A stretch of 64,000 bases of DNA from Flavobacteriaceae bacterium (GCA_018260565.1 JAGLAZ010000001.1:116796-180795), one strand, 5' to 3'. Positions 25,395 through 35,511 are shown, counted from the stretch's first letter. Program-made: numbers and translations. Notes: generated by a model from the letters alone, not told the origin.

Positions 25395-26969
25395 ATGGAT
25401 ACGAATTACATCATTTTAATAATAGCACTCTTGGCTTGTATAGTCGTAGGGGTGAGCTATTATTTAGGGAAAAAAAATCTGGGGAATGAATCAAAAAAGC
25501 TTTTAGAAGATGCCAATTTAAAAGCAAAACAAATCATAGAAACTGCAGAAACGAAAGCAGAAGCCATTCGAAAAGAAAAGCATATTCAAGCCAAGGAAAA
25601 ATTTCTTGAACTGAAATCGGAGCATGAAGAAAATGTTAAGAATCGAGATAGAAAGATTTCTGAAATCGAAAAAAGAATTAGAGAAAAGGAACAGAAACTT
25701 AATGATGAATTAAGCAAGAACGGTAAACTTGAAAAAGAGCTTCAAAGAAATCTTGAGGAGAATGCTAGAAAGAAAGAAGTTTTAGATAAAAAGATGGCTG
25801 AACTAGAAGAAACTTTAGCTAAAAAGATAAACATTTTGGAAAAAGTTTCTCAATATTCCGCTGAAGATGCGAAAGCTGAATTGGTAGAAAGTATCAAAAA
25901 CGAAGCAAAATCAAAGGCACAGGCTCAGGTTCAACAAATCATGGAGGAAGCGACCCTTAATGCTAAAACTGAGGCTAAAAAAATTGTTATTCAAACCATT
26001 CAGAGAATCGGAACAGAGCTCGCTGTAGAAAATTCTGTTTCAGTGTTTAATATTGAAAGTGATGAAATTAAAGGTAGAATTATTGGTCGTGATGGGAGAA
26101 ATATCCGCGCTATTGAACATGCTACGGGGGTTGAAATTATAGTAGACGACACACCTGAGGCTATCCTATTAAGTTGTTTTGATCCTGTAAGAAGAGAAAT
26201 AGCAAGACTATCCTTACATCGTTTAGTTACCGATGGAAGAATTCATCCAAGCCGTATTGAAGATGTAGTAGAAAAAACCAAAAAGCAAATTGATGAAGAA
26301 ATCCTAGAAATAGGAAAAAGGACGGTTATAGATTTAGGAATTCATGGCCTTCATTCTGAATTGGTTCGACTTGTCGGTAGAATGAAATACAGAAGTTCAT
26401 ATGGCCAGAATTTGCTACAACACTCCCGGGAAGTTGCCAATATAGCTGCTACTATGGCTGCTGAACTGGGACTTAATGTAAAATTAGCAAAAAGAGCAGG
26501 CCTTTTACATGATATTGGTAAAGTTCCAGAACAGGAATCAGAGTTACCTCACGCTCTGCTTGGTATGCAATGGGCTGAAAAATATGGTGAAAATCCGGAG
26601 GTAGTGAACGCCATTGGAGCACACCATGATGAGGTAGAAATGACCTCTTTACTTTCCCCTATAATTCAAGTAGCTGATGCCATTAGTGGTGCTCGCCCCG
26701 GGGCTAGAAGACAAGTATTAGAAAGCTATATTCAGAGATTGAAGGACTTGGAATCTACTGCACTAAGTTTTGATGGTGTAAGCAGTGCATATGCTATCCA
26801 GGCAGGTAGAGAATTGCGTGTTATGGTAGAAAGCGCTAAGGTTTCTGATGCTGACGCTGCACGCTTATCTTATGAAATATCAGATAGAATTCAAAATGAA
26901 ATGACATATCCAGGACAGGTTAAAGTAACTGTTATCCGAGAAACTCGCTCAGTAAATATCGCTAGATAA
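25395..26969 (+). CDS. rny: ribonuclease Y
   Basis: A 524-residue membrane-anchored endoribonuclease. An N-terminal transmembrane helix (residues 4-22) is followed by a long coiled coil (about 30-165). Then come a KH domain with [19 protein letters not shown] near 230, and an HD domain with [13 protein letters not shown] near 370 that carries metal-binding His-Asp. It initiates mRNA decay. The length is standard. A neighbour of zapA and 6S-like RNA. Confidence 0.96.
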   Translation: MDTNYIILIIALLACIVVGVSYYLGKKNLGNESKKLLEDANLKAKQIIETAETKAEAIRKEKHIQAKEKFLELKSEHEENVKNRDRKISEIEKRIREKEQKLNDELSKNGKLEKELQRNLEENARKKEVLDKKMAELEETLAKKINILEKVSQYSAEDAKAELVESIKNEAKSKAQAQVQQIMEEATLNAKTEAKKIVIQTIQRIGTELAVENSVSVFNIESDEIKGRIIGRDGRNIRAIEHATGVEIIVDDTPEAILLSCFDPVRREIARLSLHRLVTDGRIHPSRIEDVVEKTKKQIDEEILEIGKRTVIDLGIHGLHSELVRLVGRMKYRSSYGQNLLQHSREVANIAATMAAELGLNVKLAKRAGLLHDIGKVPEQESELPHALLGMQWAEKYGENPEVVNAIGAHHDEVEMTSLLSPIIQVADAISGARPGARRQVLESYIQRLKDLESTALSFDGVSSAYAIQAGRELRVMVESAKVSDADAARLSYEISDRIQNEMTYPGQVKVTVIRETRSVNIAR

Positions 26970-26996
26970 TTCATTAATAACTTTATATATAACAGT

Positions 26997-28526
26997 ATGT
27001 CTTTACAGACTATCCTAGTGATTTTAGATGGATGGGGAATCAATCCAGACCCAAACATATCTGCCATTGCTGCTGCCAATACACCTAATTTTGATCGACT
27101 TTGGAATAAATTTCCTCATGCTTCCTTAGAAGCTAGTGGTCTTGCTGTTGGTTTACCAGACGGACAAATGGGTAACAGTGAGGTAGGGCATACCAATTTA
27201 GGAGCGGGCAGAGTAGTATATCAGAATTTGGTTAAAATAGGACTTGCAGTTAAGGAAAATCGACTTGGTAAGGAACCGCAGCTGATCGAAAGTTTTAAAA
27301 ATGCTAAAATTAATGGTGATAGGATTCATATCATGGGACTCATGTCCGATGGTGGAATACATTCCCATTGGGATCATGCTAAATCAATAATTTCAGCTGC
27401 ACATGAATATGGAATCAAAAATATATTTGTCCATGCATTTACGGATGGCAGAGATTGTGACCCTCATTCAGGAATCCATTTTATAACAGACCTTCAAGAC
27501 TTTTGCACTCGACATGGTGCAAAGATAGCCACTGTATGCGGAAGATATTTTTCTATGGATAGGGATAAGAGATGGGATAGGGTAGCTGTCTCATACAACG
27601 CACTTGTTCATGCAGAAGGTATTCATACCAAAGACATACCAGCCGAAATAAAAAAACTTTATGCTGAAAAAAGTACCGATGAGTTTATTCCTGCAATAAT
27701 AAATGGTAATGATCAAGACGAACCAATTGCTACAATTCAGGATAAGGATACAGTTGTTTTCTTTAATTTCCGTACAGATCGTGGGCGCCAATTAACTGAA
27801 GTACTTACTCAAAAGCCAATACCAGATCATAATTTAACACCCTTAGACTTGCATTTCACTACCATGACATACTATGATGAAACTTTTACGCATGTGCATT
27901 CAATTTTCAAAGATGATGTACTAAAAAACACATTAGGAGAGGTAATTTCAAATCAAAATCTAACACAAATAAGAACTGCAGAAACCGAAAAATATCCTCA
28001 CGTGACATTTTTCTTTTCAGGTGGTAGGGAAAAAGTTTTTGATGGAGAACGGAGAATTTTGGCAAAAAGTCCACAAAATGTAGCTACTTATGATAAATGC
28101 CCGGAAATGGCTGCTCGAGATATTACTGCTTCTATATTGCCAGAAATAAAAGGTAAAACTGCAGATTTTATATGTTTAAATTATGCCAATACGGACATGG
28201 TAGGACATACCGGAGATTTTGCCGCTGCTCAAAAGGCTGCAGAAGTGGTGGATTCATGCTTAGGAGAATTGGTTGAAACAGCTTTAAAAAATGATTATCT
28301 TATCTGTATTTTAGCTGACCACGGAAATTCTGATGTTATGAAAAATCCAGATGGAAGCCCAAATACCCAGCATTCCACTAATAAAGTTCCTCTTATTATA
28401 GCACATAAGAATAGTACCTTTAAGGTGGTAGATGGTAAACTAGGGGATATCGCACCCTCTATTTTAAACGCTATGAGTATTGAAATTCCAAAAGAAATGA
28501 CAGGAAATATAATCTTTAAGGCATGA
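26997..28526 (+). CDS. gpmI: phosphoglycerate mutase, cofactor-independent
   Basis: A 509-residue iPGM that interconverts 2- and 3-phosphoglycerate in glycolysis. The alkaline phosphatase-like motifs are present: LDGWGINPDP at residues 9-18 and GQMGNSEVGHTNLGAGR near 56 with the catalytic Ser. Metal-binding CLNYANTDMVGHTG near 393 and LADHGNSD near 438 follow. The length is normal. The stop overlaps the start of the next gene (ATGA). Confidence 0.97.
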   Translation: MSLQTILVILDGWGINPDPNISAIAAANTPNFDRLWNKFPHASLEASGLAVGLPDGQMGNSEVGHTNLGAGRVVYQNLVKIGLAVKENRLGKEPQLIESFKNAKINGDRIHIMGLMSDGGIHSHWDHAKSIISAAHEYGIKNIFVHAFTDGRDCDPHSGIHFITDLQDFCTRHGAKIATVCGRYFSMDRDKRWDRVAVSYNALVHAEGIHTKDIPAEIKKLYAEKSTDEFIPAIINGNDQDEPIATIQDKDTVVFFNFRTDRGRQLTEVLTQKPIPDHNLTPLDLHFTTMTYYDETFTHVHSIFKDDVLKNTLGEVISNQNLTQIRTAETEKYPHVTFFFSGGREKVFDGERRILAKSPQNVATYDKCPEMAARDITASILPEIKGKTADFICLNYANTDMVGHTGDFAAAQKAAEVVDSCLGELVETALKNDYLICILADHGNSDVMKNPDGSPNTQHSTNKVPLIIAHKNSTFKVVDGKLGDIAPSILNAMSIEIPKEMTGNIIFKA

Positions 28527-28957
28527 ACATTAACAGTAAAAAATTAGCTATCGATTTTGATGGAACCATCGTAGAGGATGCATATCCCAATATAGGTAAG
28601 CCTATGACTTTCGCGTTCGATACCTTAAAAAAACTTCAAAGTGAAGGCTATAGATTAATCTTATGGACCTATAGAGCAGGGCCTCAATTACATGAGGCAA
28701 TTGATTTCTGCGAAAAAAACGGAATTAGCTTTTATGCGGTAAATTCTAGTTTTGAAGGTGAAATATTTAATAATGAAACCCAAAGCCGAAAGATAGATGC
28801 CGATATTTTTATTGATGATAGAAATTTAGGAGGTTTTCCAGGCTGGGGAGAAATTTACCGAATTCTTACTGAAAAAATTGAATTTCGTATTAGTGGAAAT
28901 GAGGTTTTGGCTTATTCTAAACTCAAAAAGGACAAGAAAAAGGGTCTTTTTTGGTAA
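28523..28957 (+). CDS. HAD-superfamily phosphatase, BT0820-like
   Basis: A 144-residue haloacid dehalogenase-fold protein. The nucleophile motif AIDFDGTIVED (Asp11 and Asp13) is followed by WTYRAG (motif II) and the acidic motif DADIFIDDRNLGG (motif IV). There is no cap insertion, as in the small BT0820 group of Bacteroidetes. The substrate is unknown. It is translationally coupled to gpmI through ATGA. Confidence 0.85.
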   Translation: MNINSKKLAIDFDGTIVEDAYPNIGKPMTFAFDTLKKLQSEGYRLILWTYRAGPQLHEAIDFCEKNGISFYAVNSSFEGEIFNNETQSRKIDADIFIDDRNLGGFPGWGEIYRILTEKIEFRISGNEVLAYSKLKKDKKKGLFW

Positions 28958-28975
28958 AATTTTGAATTACACATC

Positions 28976-29785
28976 ATGATTATTTTAAAAACTTGGGAAG
29001 AAATACTTTTAATGAGAGAAGCTTCTCAGCTGGTTTCCAAGACTTTGGGAATGCTTGCAAAGGAGATTAAACCCGGGGTTACTACCAATTTTCTAGATAC
29101 ACTGGCAGCAGAATTTATAAAAGATCATGGTGGAATCCCAGCATTTTTAGGCTTATATGGTTTCCCGAAAAACCTTTGTATTAGCCCAAATGAACAAGTA
29201 GTACATGGTATTCCCAATGATATACCATTAAAGGATGGAGATGTAGTATCTGTAGATTGTGGTGTTGTATTACAAGGGTACTGCGGAGATCATGCATACT
29301 CTTTTGAAGTAGGAGATGTATCACCTGAAACAAAAAAGCTTTTAAAAATAACTAAAGAATCCTTATATCTAGGTATCGCTCAATGTGTCCGAGGTAAGCG
29401 CATTGGGGATATTGGATTTGCTATTCAAAAATATTGTGAAAGCAACGGGTATGGAGTTGTTCGAGAATTAGTAGGGCACGGACTTGGGAAAAAAATGCAT
29501 GAAGATCCTCAGATACCCAATTATGGCCGACAAGGTTCAGGAAAAAAGATTGAGGATGGCCTTACTGTAGCCATTGAGCCTATGGTAAATATGGGAACCG
29601 AAAAGGTAGTATTTCATTCCGATCAGTGGACAGTAACTACTCAAGATGGTCTTCCATCTGCACATTTTGAACATAATATAGCGGTTGTTAAAGGAAAACC
29701 AGTGTTACTTTCTACATTTCAGTTTATTTATGATGCGCTTGGAATCGTTTCTGATGAGGAAAAATCATTCGCTTTTCCAGAATAA
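28976..29785 (+). CDS. map: methionine aminopeptidase type I
   Basis: A 269-residue metalloprotease that removes the N-terminal Met of nascent proteins. The expected metal ligands lie in VSVDCGVV (Asp) near 88, GYCGDHAYSFEVG (Asp) near 97, VGHGLGKKMHEDP (His) near 164, AIEPMVNMG (Glu) near 197, and HFEHNIAVV (Glu) near 227. The length is normal, with a slightly longer C-terminal tail. It precedes the methyltransferase gene by 2 bases. Confidence 0.96.
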   Translation: MIILKTWEEILLMREASQLVSKTLGMLAKEIKPGVTTNFLDTLAAEFIKDHGGIPAFLGLYGFPKNLCISPNEQVVHGIPNDIPLKDGDVVSVDCGVVLQGYCGDHAYSFEVGDVSPETKKLLKITKESLYLGIAQCVRGKRIGDIGFAIQKYCESNGYGVVRELVGHGLGKKMHEDPQIPNYGRQGSGKKIEDGLTVAIEPMVNMGTEKVVFHSDQWTVTTQDGLPSAHFEHNIAVVKGKPVLLSTFQFIYDALGIVSDEEKSFAFPE

Positions 29786-29787
29786 GT

Positions 29788-30555
29788 ATGCCAAATTTAG
29801 TTTCTGTAGTTTTAAAACTCTTTCCAAGAGAAAAGCTAATTCAATACTCTACTCATCTATTACCAATCACGAAAAGAGTATTTTCTGGAAATAGGTATTT
29901 AGATCCTATTGATGGAAAAGGGTATAGGACCTTCTTACCTTATGGTTACCAAAAATCTCGCAAAAATGCCCTCTCACCTGGAACATTAAGTCTTGAGCGG
30001 CATAGAATCATGTGGCTGTACTTGCTAAAAGAAACAGATTTTTTTAGTTCCAATTTAAAGGTATTGCACATTGCACCTGAACAATGTTTTTATCCTCGAT
30101 TTAAATCAATGCAAAACATTGAATATTTCACTATGGATTTATCATCCCCTTTGGCTGATGTTCACGCAGATATATGTGATATTCCATTTGAGAACGATTT
30201 TTTTGATGTGATATTTTGCAATCATGTATTAGAACATGTCTTAGATGATCGCCAAGCGATGAAGGAATTGTATCGCATACTTAAGCCTGGAGGATGGGGT
30301 ATTCTTCAGATTCCTATAGATCTTAATTTAGAAAAGACAGACGAAGATTTTACGATTACTGATCCAAAAATTAGAGCAGAACGGTTTGGGCAGTATGATC
30401 ATGTACGTCAATATGGGATGGATTATAAAAAACGATTACAGCAAGCCGGTTTTGATGTTAAGTTATTGAAATATCAAGAAAAATTTAGCCCAGAAGAGTG
30501 TAAATTAATGGGTCTTTCTAATTCTGAAGTGTTACCAATTGTTCATAAAATGTAA
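29788..30555 (+). CDS. class I SAM-dependent methyltransferase
   Basis: A 255-residue protein. An N-terminal region with RTFLPYGYQKSRKNALSPG is followed by the SAM fold: LHIAPEQCFYP near 92, the acidic strand FTMDLSSP near 111, FFDVIFCNHVLEHV near 136-149, and LKPGGWGILQIPI near 163. The HIAPE form of motif I is a recurrent bacteroidete subgroup. The substrate is unknown. It sits directly after map, which suggests co-expression but not shared chemistry. Confidence 0.82.
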   Translation: MPNLVSVVLKLFPREKLIQYSTHLLPITKRVFSGNRYLDPIDGKGYRTFLPYGYQKSRKNALSPGTLSLERHRIMWLYLLKETDFFSSNLKVLHIAPEQCFYPRFKSMQNIEYFTMDLSSPLADVHADICDIPFENDFFDVIFCNHVLEHVLDDRQAMKELYRILKPGGWGILQIPIDLNLEKTDEDFTITDPKIRAERFGQYDHVRQYGMDYKKRLQQAGFDVKLLKYQEKFSPEECKLMGLSNSEVLPIVHKM

Positions 30556-30558
30556 GTT

Positions 30559-30595
30559 TGATTTGGCTTGTAATCCTTACCTTTAAACCAAATCA
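30559..30595 (+). repeat. inverted repeat around a -7-like box upstream of the DegT gene
   Basis: TGATTTGG (30559-30566) and CCAAATCA (30588-30595) are perfect complements with 21 bases between. The right arm abuts TACCTTTA (30578-30585), one mismatch from TAnnTTTG. The layout resembles an operator flanking a promoter; it could also be a chance hairpin. Confidence 0.4.
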
Positions 30596-30600
30596 TCAGA

Positions 30601-31734
30601 ATGAAAAAAATACAAATGGTCGATTTACAGACCCAGTATTTTAAAATAAAAACAGAATTAGATAATGCTGTTTACAATGTTTTGGAATCTGCTCAATTTA
30701 TAAATGGCCCTGAAGTAAAAAGTTTCCAAAAGGAACTCGAAGAATATTTAGGGGTGAAACATGTAATTCCTTGTGCTAATGGTACGGATGCATTACAAGC
30801 CGCCCTAATGGCACTAGATTTACATGAAGGTGATGAAATTATTACAGCAGATTTTACATTTGCTGCCACGGTAGAGGTTATTCACCTTTTGAAATTAAAA
30901 GCTGTATTGGTAGATGTTGATCCTGAAACATTTACCATTTCGCCAGAAGAAATTGAAAAAGCTATTTCTCCGAAAACTAAAGCTATAATCCCAGTTCATC
31001 TTTTTGGACAGTGTGCTGATCTGGAATCTATACTTGCTATCGCTAAAAAGCACAATCTTTTTATAATCGAAGATAACGCGCAAGCAATAGGAGCCCAATA
31101 TTCTATGGAAAATCCTGCTTCAAGTTCCTCCTATGCAGGTAGTTTTGGGCATCTGGGTACCACTTCATTTTTTCCATCTAAAAATTTAGGATGTTATGGT
31201 GACGGAGGGGCCATTTTCACTCAAGATGATGATTTAGCGAAAAAACTTCGCGCCATTGTAAACCATGGCATGTACGAGAGATATTATCATGAGGAAGTTG
31301 GTATAAATAGCCGTTTAGATAGTCTTCAAGCAGCAATATTGAGAAAAAAGCTTCCGTTTCTTTCTCAATATAACGAAGCGAGAAGTAAGGTCGCTACACA
31401 ATATGATGAAGCATTTAAAGTTTTGGATGGCATTATTATTCCTAAAAAAAATCCCAAATCTTCCCATGTTTTCCATCAGTATACAATAAGAGTTTTACAT
31501 GGTAAAAGAGATGCATTAAAAGAGCATTTAGAGGCCCTAGATATACCAGCAATGGTGTATTACCCAGTACCTTTGCGCAAACAAAAAGCCTATTTTCAGG
31601 ATATAAAGGATCGAAGTTTTGCTAATACGGATATGCTTTGCAATGAAGTTTTGTCATTACCGATGCATACGGAATTAGATGATACTCAGATTCAATATAT
31701 TATTAGTTCAATACAATCTTTTTTCAAAATATGA
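30601..31734 (+). CDS. DegT/DnrJ/EryC1 aminotransferase (nucleotide-sugar aminotransferase)
   Basis: A 377-residue PLP enzyme of the sugar aminotransferase family. The signature CANGTDALQAAL near residue 60, the phosphate/PLP environment EDNAQAIGA near 158, and the PLP lysine in SFFPSKNLGCYGDGGA near 197-212 are clear. The family transfers an amino group to a keto-sugar nucleotide, as in WecE, ArnB or WbpE. It overlaps galE by ATGA, so a role in polysaccharide or glycolipid sugar supply is likely. Confidence 0.88.
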   Translation: MKKIQMVDLQTQYFKIKTELDNAVYNVLESAQFINGPEVKSFQKELEEYLGVKHVIPCANGTDALQAALMALDLHEGDEIITADFTFAATVEVIHLLKLKAVLVDVDPETFTISPEEIEKAISPKTKAIIPVHLFGQCADLESILAIAKKHNLFIIEDNAQAIGAQYSMENPASSSSYAGSFGHLGTTSFFPSKNLGCYGDGGAIFTQDDDLAKKLRAIVNHGMYERYYHEEVGINSRLDSLQAAILRKKLPFLSQYNEARSKVATQYDEAFKVLDGIIIPKKNPKSSHVFHQYTIRVLHGKRDALKEHLEALDIPAMVYYPVPLRKQKAYFQDIKDRSFANTDMLCNEVLSLPMHTELDDTQIQYIISSIQSFFKI

Positions 31735-32744
31735 TATTAGTAACAGGAGGTTTAGGGTACATAGGATCGCATACAGCAGTGGAACTCCTATCCCGAGGTT
31801 ATGATGTAGTTATCGTAGATGATTTATCCAATTCTGAAAAATTTATTCTGCACAGAATAGAAGAGATTACTGGTAAGAAAGTCCATTTTTTTCCTTTTGA
31901 TCTAAGAAGGCAAGAATTATTAGAACAAGTATTTGAGGCGTTTTCTATCACCGGAATTATCCATTTTGCAGCTTACAAAGCGGTAGGAGAGAGCCAAATA
32001 ATTCCATTAGAATATTATGAAAACAATCTTTTTAGCCTAATTAATGTTTGTAAGATGTCTAAAAAATACGATTGTAATAATATTATTTTTAGTTCATCTT
32101 GTACCGTTTATGGTCAGGCAGATGTGATGCCTATCACGGAAGATACGCCCATAAAAGAAGCAGAAAGTTCATACGGACGCACAAAACAGATGGGTGAGGA
32201 TATTTTGAAAGATTTTGCCCGCGCCGAAAGAAAAAGAGTAGCGTTATTGCGTTATTTTAACCCTATTGGAGCACATCATACCTCAAAATTAGGAGAACTT
32301 CCTAAAGGAATTCCAAACAATTTGGTTCCTTACGTTACTCAGACGGCTTCAGGAATCCGTGAATATTTACAAATTTTTGGAGATGATTATGACACGCCAG
32401 ATGGAACTGCCATCCGGGATTATATTCATGTGGAAGACCTTGCTAAAGCGCATGTAGCAGCACTTGGATTTTTAGAAAAAAAACTCAGTGATACCGTAGA
32501 GTCATCAATCGAGATTTTCAATTTAGGAACAGGTAAAGGGAGTAGTGTTTTGGATATTGTAAAAGCTTTTGAGACAGCTACAGGTATACCCATCCCATAT
32601 ATCATAGTGCCCCGAAGGGCAGGTGATATTACAGAAGCCTACGCAGATCCTTCCCGAGCTAATTCTTTCTTAAACTGGAAAGCTGAAACCTCACTTGAAG
32701 AATCTTTACGAAGTTCTTGGGTTTGGCAACAAAGTTTAAATTAG
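31731..32744 (+). CDS. galE: UDP-glucose 4-epimerase
   Basis: A 337-residue extended SDR. The NAD motif VTGGLGYIGSH is at residues 4-14, SSSCTVYG near 122 carries the Ser, and SSYGRTKQMGE near 144 has the YxxxK pair. The C-terminal LEESLRSSWVWQ matches GalE. It interconverts UDP-glucose and UDP-galactose. It is coupled to the DegT gene (ATGA overlap). Its stop codon overlaps the stop codon of the convergent alcohol dehydrogenase. Confidence 0.92.
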   Translation: MILVTGGLGYIGSHTAVELLSRGYDVVIVDDLSNSEKFILHRIEEITGKKVHFFPFDLRRQELLEQVFEAFSITGIIHFAAYKAVGESQIIPLEYYENNLFSLINVCKMSKKYDCNNIIFSSSCTVYGQADVMPITEDTPIKEAESSYGRTKQMGEDILKDFARAERKRVALLRYFNPIGAHHTSKLGELPKGIPNNLVPYVTQTASGIREYLQIFGDDYDTPDGTAIRDYIHVEDLAKAHVAALGFLEKKLSDTVESSIEIFNLGTGKGSSVLDIVKAFETATGIPIPYIIVPRRAGDITEAYADPSRANSFLNWKAETSLEESLRSSWVWQQSLN

Positions 32745-33901
32745 TATACTTTTTTTAGTATAGATTTTACCATTTCAGGATTTACATTTTTATGTTCGCC
32801 TAGCCCAGTCCATCCTCTTTGAGTAAATATTTCAGAAACTTTTTCAGCGAATCCATCCGGCACTACTTCATAGTCGGATAATTTTGTTTTTATTGCTAAA
32901 CTTTGAAAAAATTCCTCCATAGCATCTATCGTTTTTTCGGCTAAACTGGATGAGCCGGAATGTAAACCTAGAACATTCACTCCATATTGCTCCAGTTTTT
33001 CCTTTTTGGAGCCCAATAATTCTCTATAATAGGATGGTGCTACTATAGCAAGAGTTCGTGCGTGATCTATACCATAAGTAGCGGTAATTTCATGGCCAAT
33101 AGCATGTACGCCCCAATCTTGTGGAACTCCTTTCCCTATTAAACCATTTAAAGCCATAGTGCAAGACCACATCATTTCTGATGCTGCTTCATAGTTCCAT
33201 TCATCTGATAAAACTTTAGGCGCTACTTTATGTAATGTTTTTAGGATAGATTCGGCAAAAAAATCTTGTAAGACAGATCCAACCTGATAGGTAATATATT
33301 GTTCTAGTACATGAGTATAAGCATCAGCTATTCCATTGGCAATTTGTTTTTTCGGTAAGGTTTTCATGACCATAGGATCTAAAAAACTAGTTTTAGGAAA
33401 TAGTCCAGCACCACCCATGCCGAGTTTTTCCCCTGTAGATCTTCTAGAAATCACTGCACCAGAATTCATTTCAGAGGCTGTTGCAGGTAGAGTAAGCACG
33501 GTGGTAATAGGAAGTGCGTTTCCTGGTAAAGTGGGTAATCTATTAGCTAAAATATCCCAAGAATCCCCTTGATATAGTGCCGCAGCAGCTAAAAATTTTG
33601 CTCCATCTATTACGGAACCACCACCTACAGCTAAAATATGTGTTAATTTATTTTGTTGAATAACTTCTACTGCTTGCAAAAGAACTTCATATTCAGGGTT
33701 TGCAGGAACACCAGAAAATTCCACATACTTACGATTCCCTAATTGCTGAATAACAGCTTCATAAACGCCATTCGTTTTAATACTTCCTCCACCATAAAGA
33801 AGGAGATAGGAGTCATTTTCTGGCAAGTGTGCACTTATTTTGCTTAGGGCATCTTGCCCAAAAATGATTTTAGTGGGGTTATAAAATTCGAAGTTTAGCA
33901 T
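32741..33901 (-). CDS. iron-containing alcohol dehydrogenase (BdhA/YqhD type)
   Basis: A 386-residue group III alcohol dehydrogenase. The nucleotide-binding GGGSVIDGAKF is near residue 94, and metal ligands lie in IADAYTHVLEQY near 190 and AIGHEITATYGIDHARTLAI near 267-286. It reduces aldehydes with NAD(P)H, as butanol dehydrogenase BdhA or YqhD. I start at ATG 33901 (MLNFEFYNPTKIIFG), which fits the family N-terminus. A further in-frame codon at 33973 would run into the era promoter. Expression control is not visible; substrate open. Confidence 0.88.
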   Translation of the reverse strand: MLNFEFYNPTKIIFGQDALSKISAHLPENDSYLLLYGGGSIKTNGVYEAVIQQLGNRKYVEFSGVPANPEYEVLLQAVEVIQQNKLTHILAVGGGSVIDGAKFLAAAALYQGDSWDILANRLPTLPGNALPITTVLTLPATASEMNSGAVISRRSTGEKLGMGGAGLFPKTSFLDPMVMKTLPKKQIANGIADAYTHVLEQYITYQVGSVLQDFFAESILKTLHKVAPKVLSDEWNYEAASEMMWSCTMALNGLIGKGVPQDWGVHAIGHEITATYGIDHARTLAIVAPSYYRELLGSKKEKLEQYGVNVLGLHSGSSSLAEKTIDAMEEFFQSLAIKTKLSDYEVVPDGFAEKVSEIFTQRGWTGLGEHKNVNPEMVKSILKKVY

Positions 33902-33940
33902 TGCTTTAATTTTTAGTTTAAAAATAGGAAAATTTAAAGT

Positions 33941-33948
33941 TATATTTG
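33941..33948 (+). promoter_or_regulatory. TAnnTTTG -7 promoter box of era
   Basis: TATATTTG, a perfect match, ends 7 bases before the ATG at 33956; the transcript is predicted to be nearly leaderless. Confidence 0.65.
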
Positions 33949-33955
33949 AAGCATC

Positions 33956-34843
33956 ATGGAAAAGGAGACACACAAAGCAGGATTTGTAAATATTATAGGT
34001 AAACCCAATGCGGGGAAATCCACATTACTAAATAGGTTGATGGGGGAGAAGCTTGCCATCGTTACGAGTAAAGCTCAGACTACCAGACATAGGATATTTG
34101 GTATTTATAATGAAGATGACCTTCAAATCATTTTATCAGATACTCCAGGAATTATAGAACCTAAGTACGAACTTCAAGAGAGAATGATGCAATGGGTGAA
34201 GGAAAGTTTTCAAGATGCGGATGTTCTATTACTTTTGGTGGATGTAACTGATAAAGAGGTACTTCCCGAAGAACTTCGAAACAAGATTAATAAGATACCT
34301 GTTCCATTATTGGTAATCTTGAATAAAATAGACATTGTAAAGGAGGAAATTCTTCACGCAAAAATAGACCAATATCATTCTTATTTTCCTGATGCGGAAA
34401 TCCTACCTATTTCTGCAAAGGATGGAGCAAATACGGATCATATCTTACCAAAAATTAAACAATTAATGCCAGTTCATCCTGCATATTATCCAAAAGATAG
34501 TTTTACGGATAAACCTGAACGATTTTTTGTAAATGAGACAATTCGTGAAAAGATTTTGCTTCATTACCAAAGAGAAATTCCCTATAGTGTTGAAATTGTT
34601 ACAGATGAATTCAAGGAAGAAGAGGGAATCATATTTATCAATTCTGTGATTTACACCGAACGAGACAGCCAAAAAGGGATTATTATTGGGCACAAAGGAG
34701 AGGCGCTTAAAAAAGTGGGTACAGAGGCTCGTATAGATTTAGAAGCATTTTTTGGAAAAAAAATTCATTTAGGCTTGTTTGTTAAGGTTAAAAAAGATTG
34801 GCGAAAAAGCCACCGTGATCTAAAAAACTTTGGTTATCGGTAA
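33956..34843 (+). CDS. era: GTPase Era
   Basis: A 295-residue GTPase needed for 16S rRNA 3'-end maturation and 30S assembly. Motifs are GKPNAGKSTLLNRL near 15-28, SKAQTTRHR near 40, SDTPGI near 62, NKID near 122, and SAKDG near 155. They are followed by the C-terminal KH domain with IIGHKGEALKKVGTEAR near 241. The length is standard. No terminator is seen right after the stop. Confidence 0.97.
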   Translation: MEKETHKAGFVNIIGKPNAGKSTLLNRLMGEKLAIVTSKAQTTRHRIFGIYNEDDLQIILSDTPGIIEPKYELQERMMQWVKESFQDADVLLLLVDVTDKEVLPEELRNKINKIPVPLLVILNKIDIVKEEILHAKIDQYHSYFPDAEILPISAKDGANTDHILPKIKQLMPVHPAYYPKDSFTDKPERFFVNETIREKILLHYQREIPYSVEIVTDEFKEEEGIIFINSVIYTERDSQKGIIIGHKGEALKKVGTEARIDLEAFFGKKIHLGLFVKVKKDWRKSHRDLKNFGYR

Positions 34844-35399
34844 AATAGAACATTTAACTAAGATTTGTCTGCATGAAAATTTAAATGGATGTAGTAAGCA
34901 ACCTTAAATCTAAAATTTTTGGTGTAAGTATGATATCCCTTGAAAGGAAGATCATTAGAATAAGTATAATAAACTGTAAATAAACTTGGTAAGGGAATAT
35001 AAGACGATATCCATAGGATGAAGATGAGATATAAATCCATTGGTTAACATAATATAAATTATAGGCTATTTGATTTTCATTTTTAAACTGTATAGGAATT
35101 TAAATATCTAAATTTCATAAACGAAAACGTATAAGTCAAATTCAAAAATGGTTTTAGATGTTTCTTTTGAAATTGAATTTGTTATTATCAGAGTACATCT
35201 TTAACCTGTTCAAATAAAAAATTTAAAAACATTAATATAAAATAATTACTCGCAATTTTTAATTTTCCAAGTTATCATTGCAAATATTTTTTACGGAATA
35301 AGTTGAAATTTTTATAATATTCTAACTGGCATCAAATTCATAGATTGGCAATATTATATACTTAGGGTTTGATATAATCGATATATGAGGAAATAAAAT
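34844..35399. other. 556-base AT-rich stretch without a convincing gene
   Basis: It is very AT-rich with no strong ORF, no tRNA and no obvious stem. The only open frame of note is a 60-codon minus-strand ORF at 34858-35040 (see separate entry). Its position between era and tRNA-fMet and the erratic composition fit a decayed segment; I see no IS ends or repeats. Confidence 0.6.
34858..35040 (-). other. small ORF, possible gene remnant
   Basis: 60 codons from an ATG, starting with a hydrophobic helix (DLYLIFILWISSYIPLP) and ending in a basic-aromatic segment (KNFRFKVAYYIHLNFH). I recognise no family. It has no -7 box upstream and lies in the decayed-looking gap. It may be chance, a small membrane protein, or the last piece of a lost gene. 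Confidence 0.25.
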
Positions 35400-35422
35400 A
35401 AGAAGACTTAAAAAGTCTTCTT
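35400..35422 (-). terminator. intrinsic terminator after tRNA-fMet
   Basis: A perfect 10-bp stem AAGAAGACTT / AAGTCTTCTT with a 3-base loop. On the minus strand it lies 5 bases beyond the tRNA and is followed by a T-rich run. Confidence 0.85.
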
Positions 35423-35427
35423 TGTAG

Positions 35428-35500
<73 letters not shown>

Positions 35501-35511
35501 ATATTGTTCTG

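Noticed and set aside
33902-33973. Longer N-terminus for the iron alcohol dehydrogenase
   Set aside because: It would add a non-family extension and run across the promoter of era; ATG 33901 gives the usual start.
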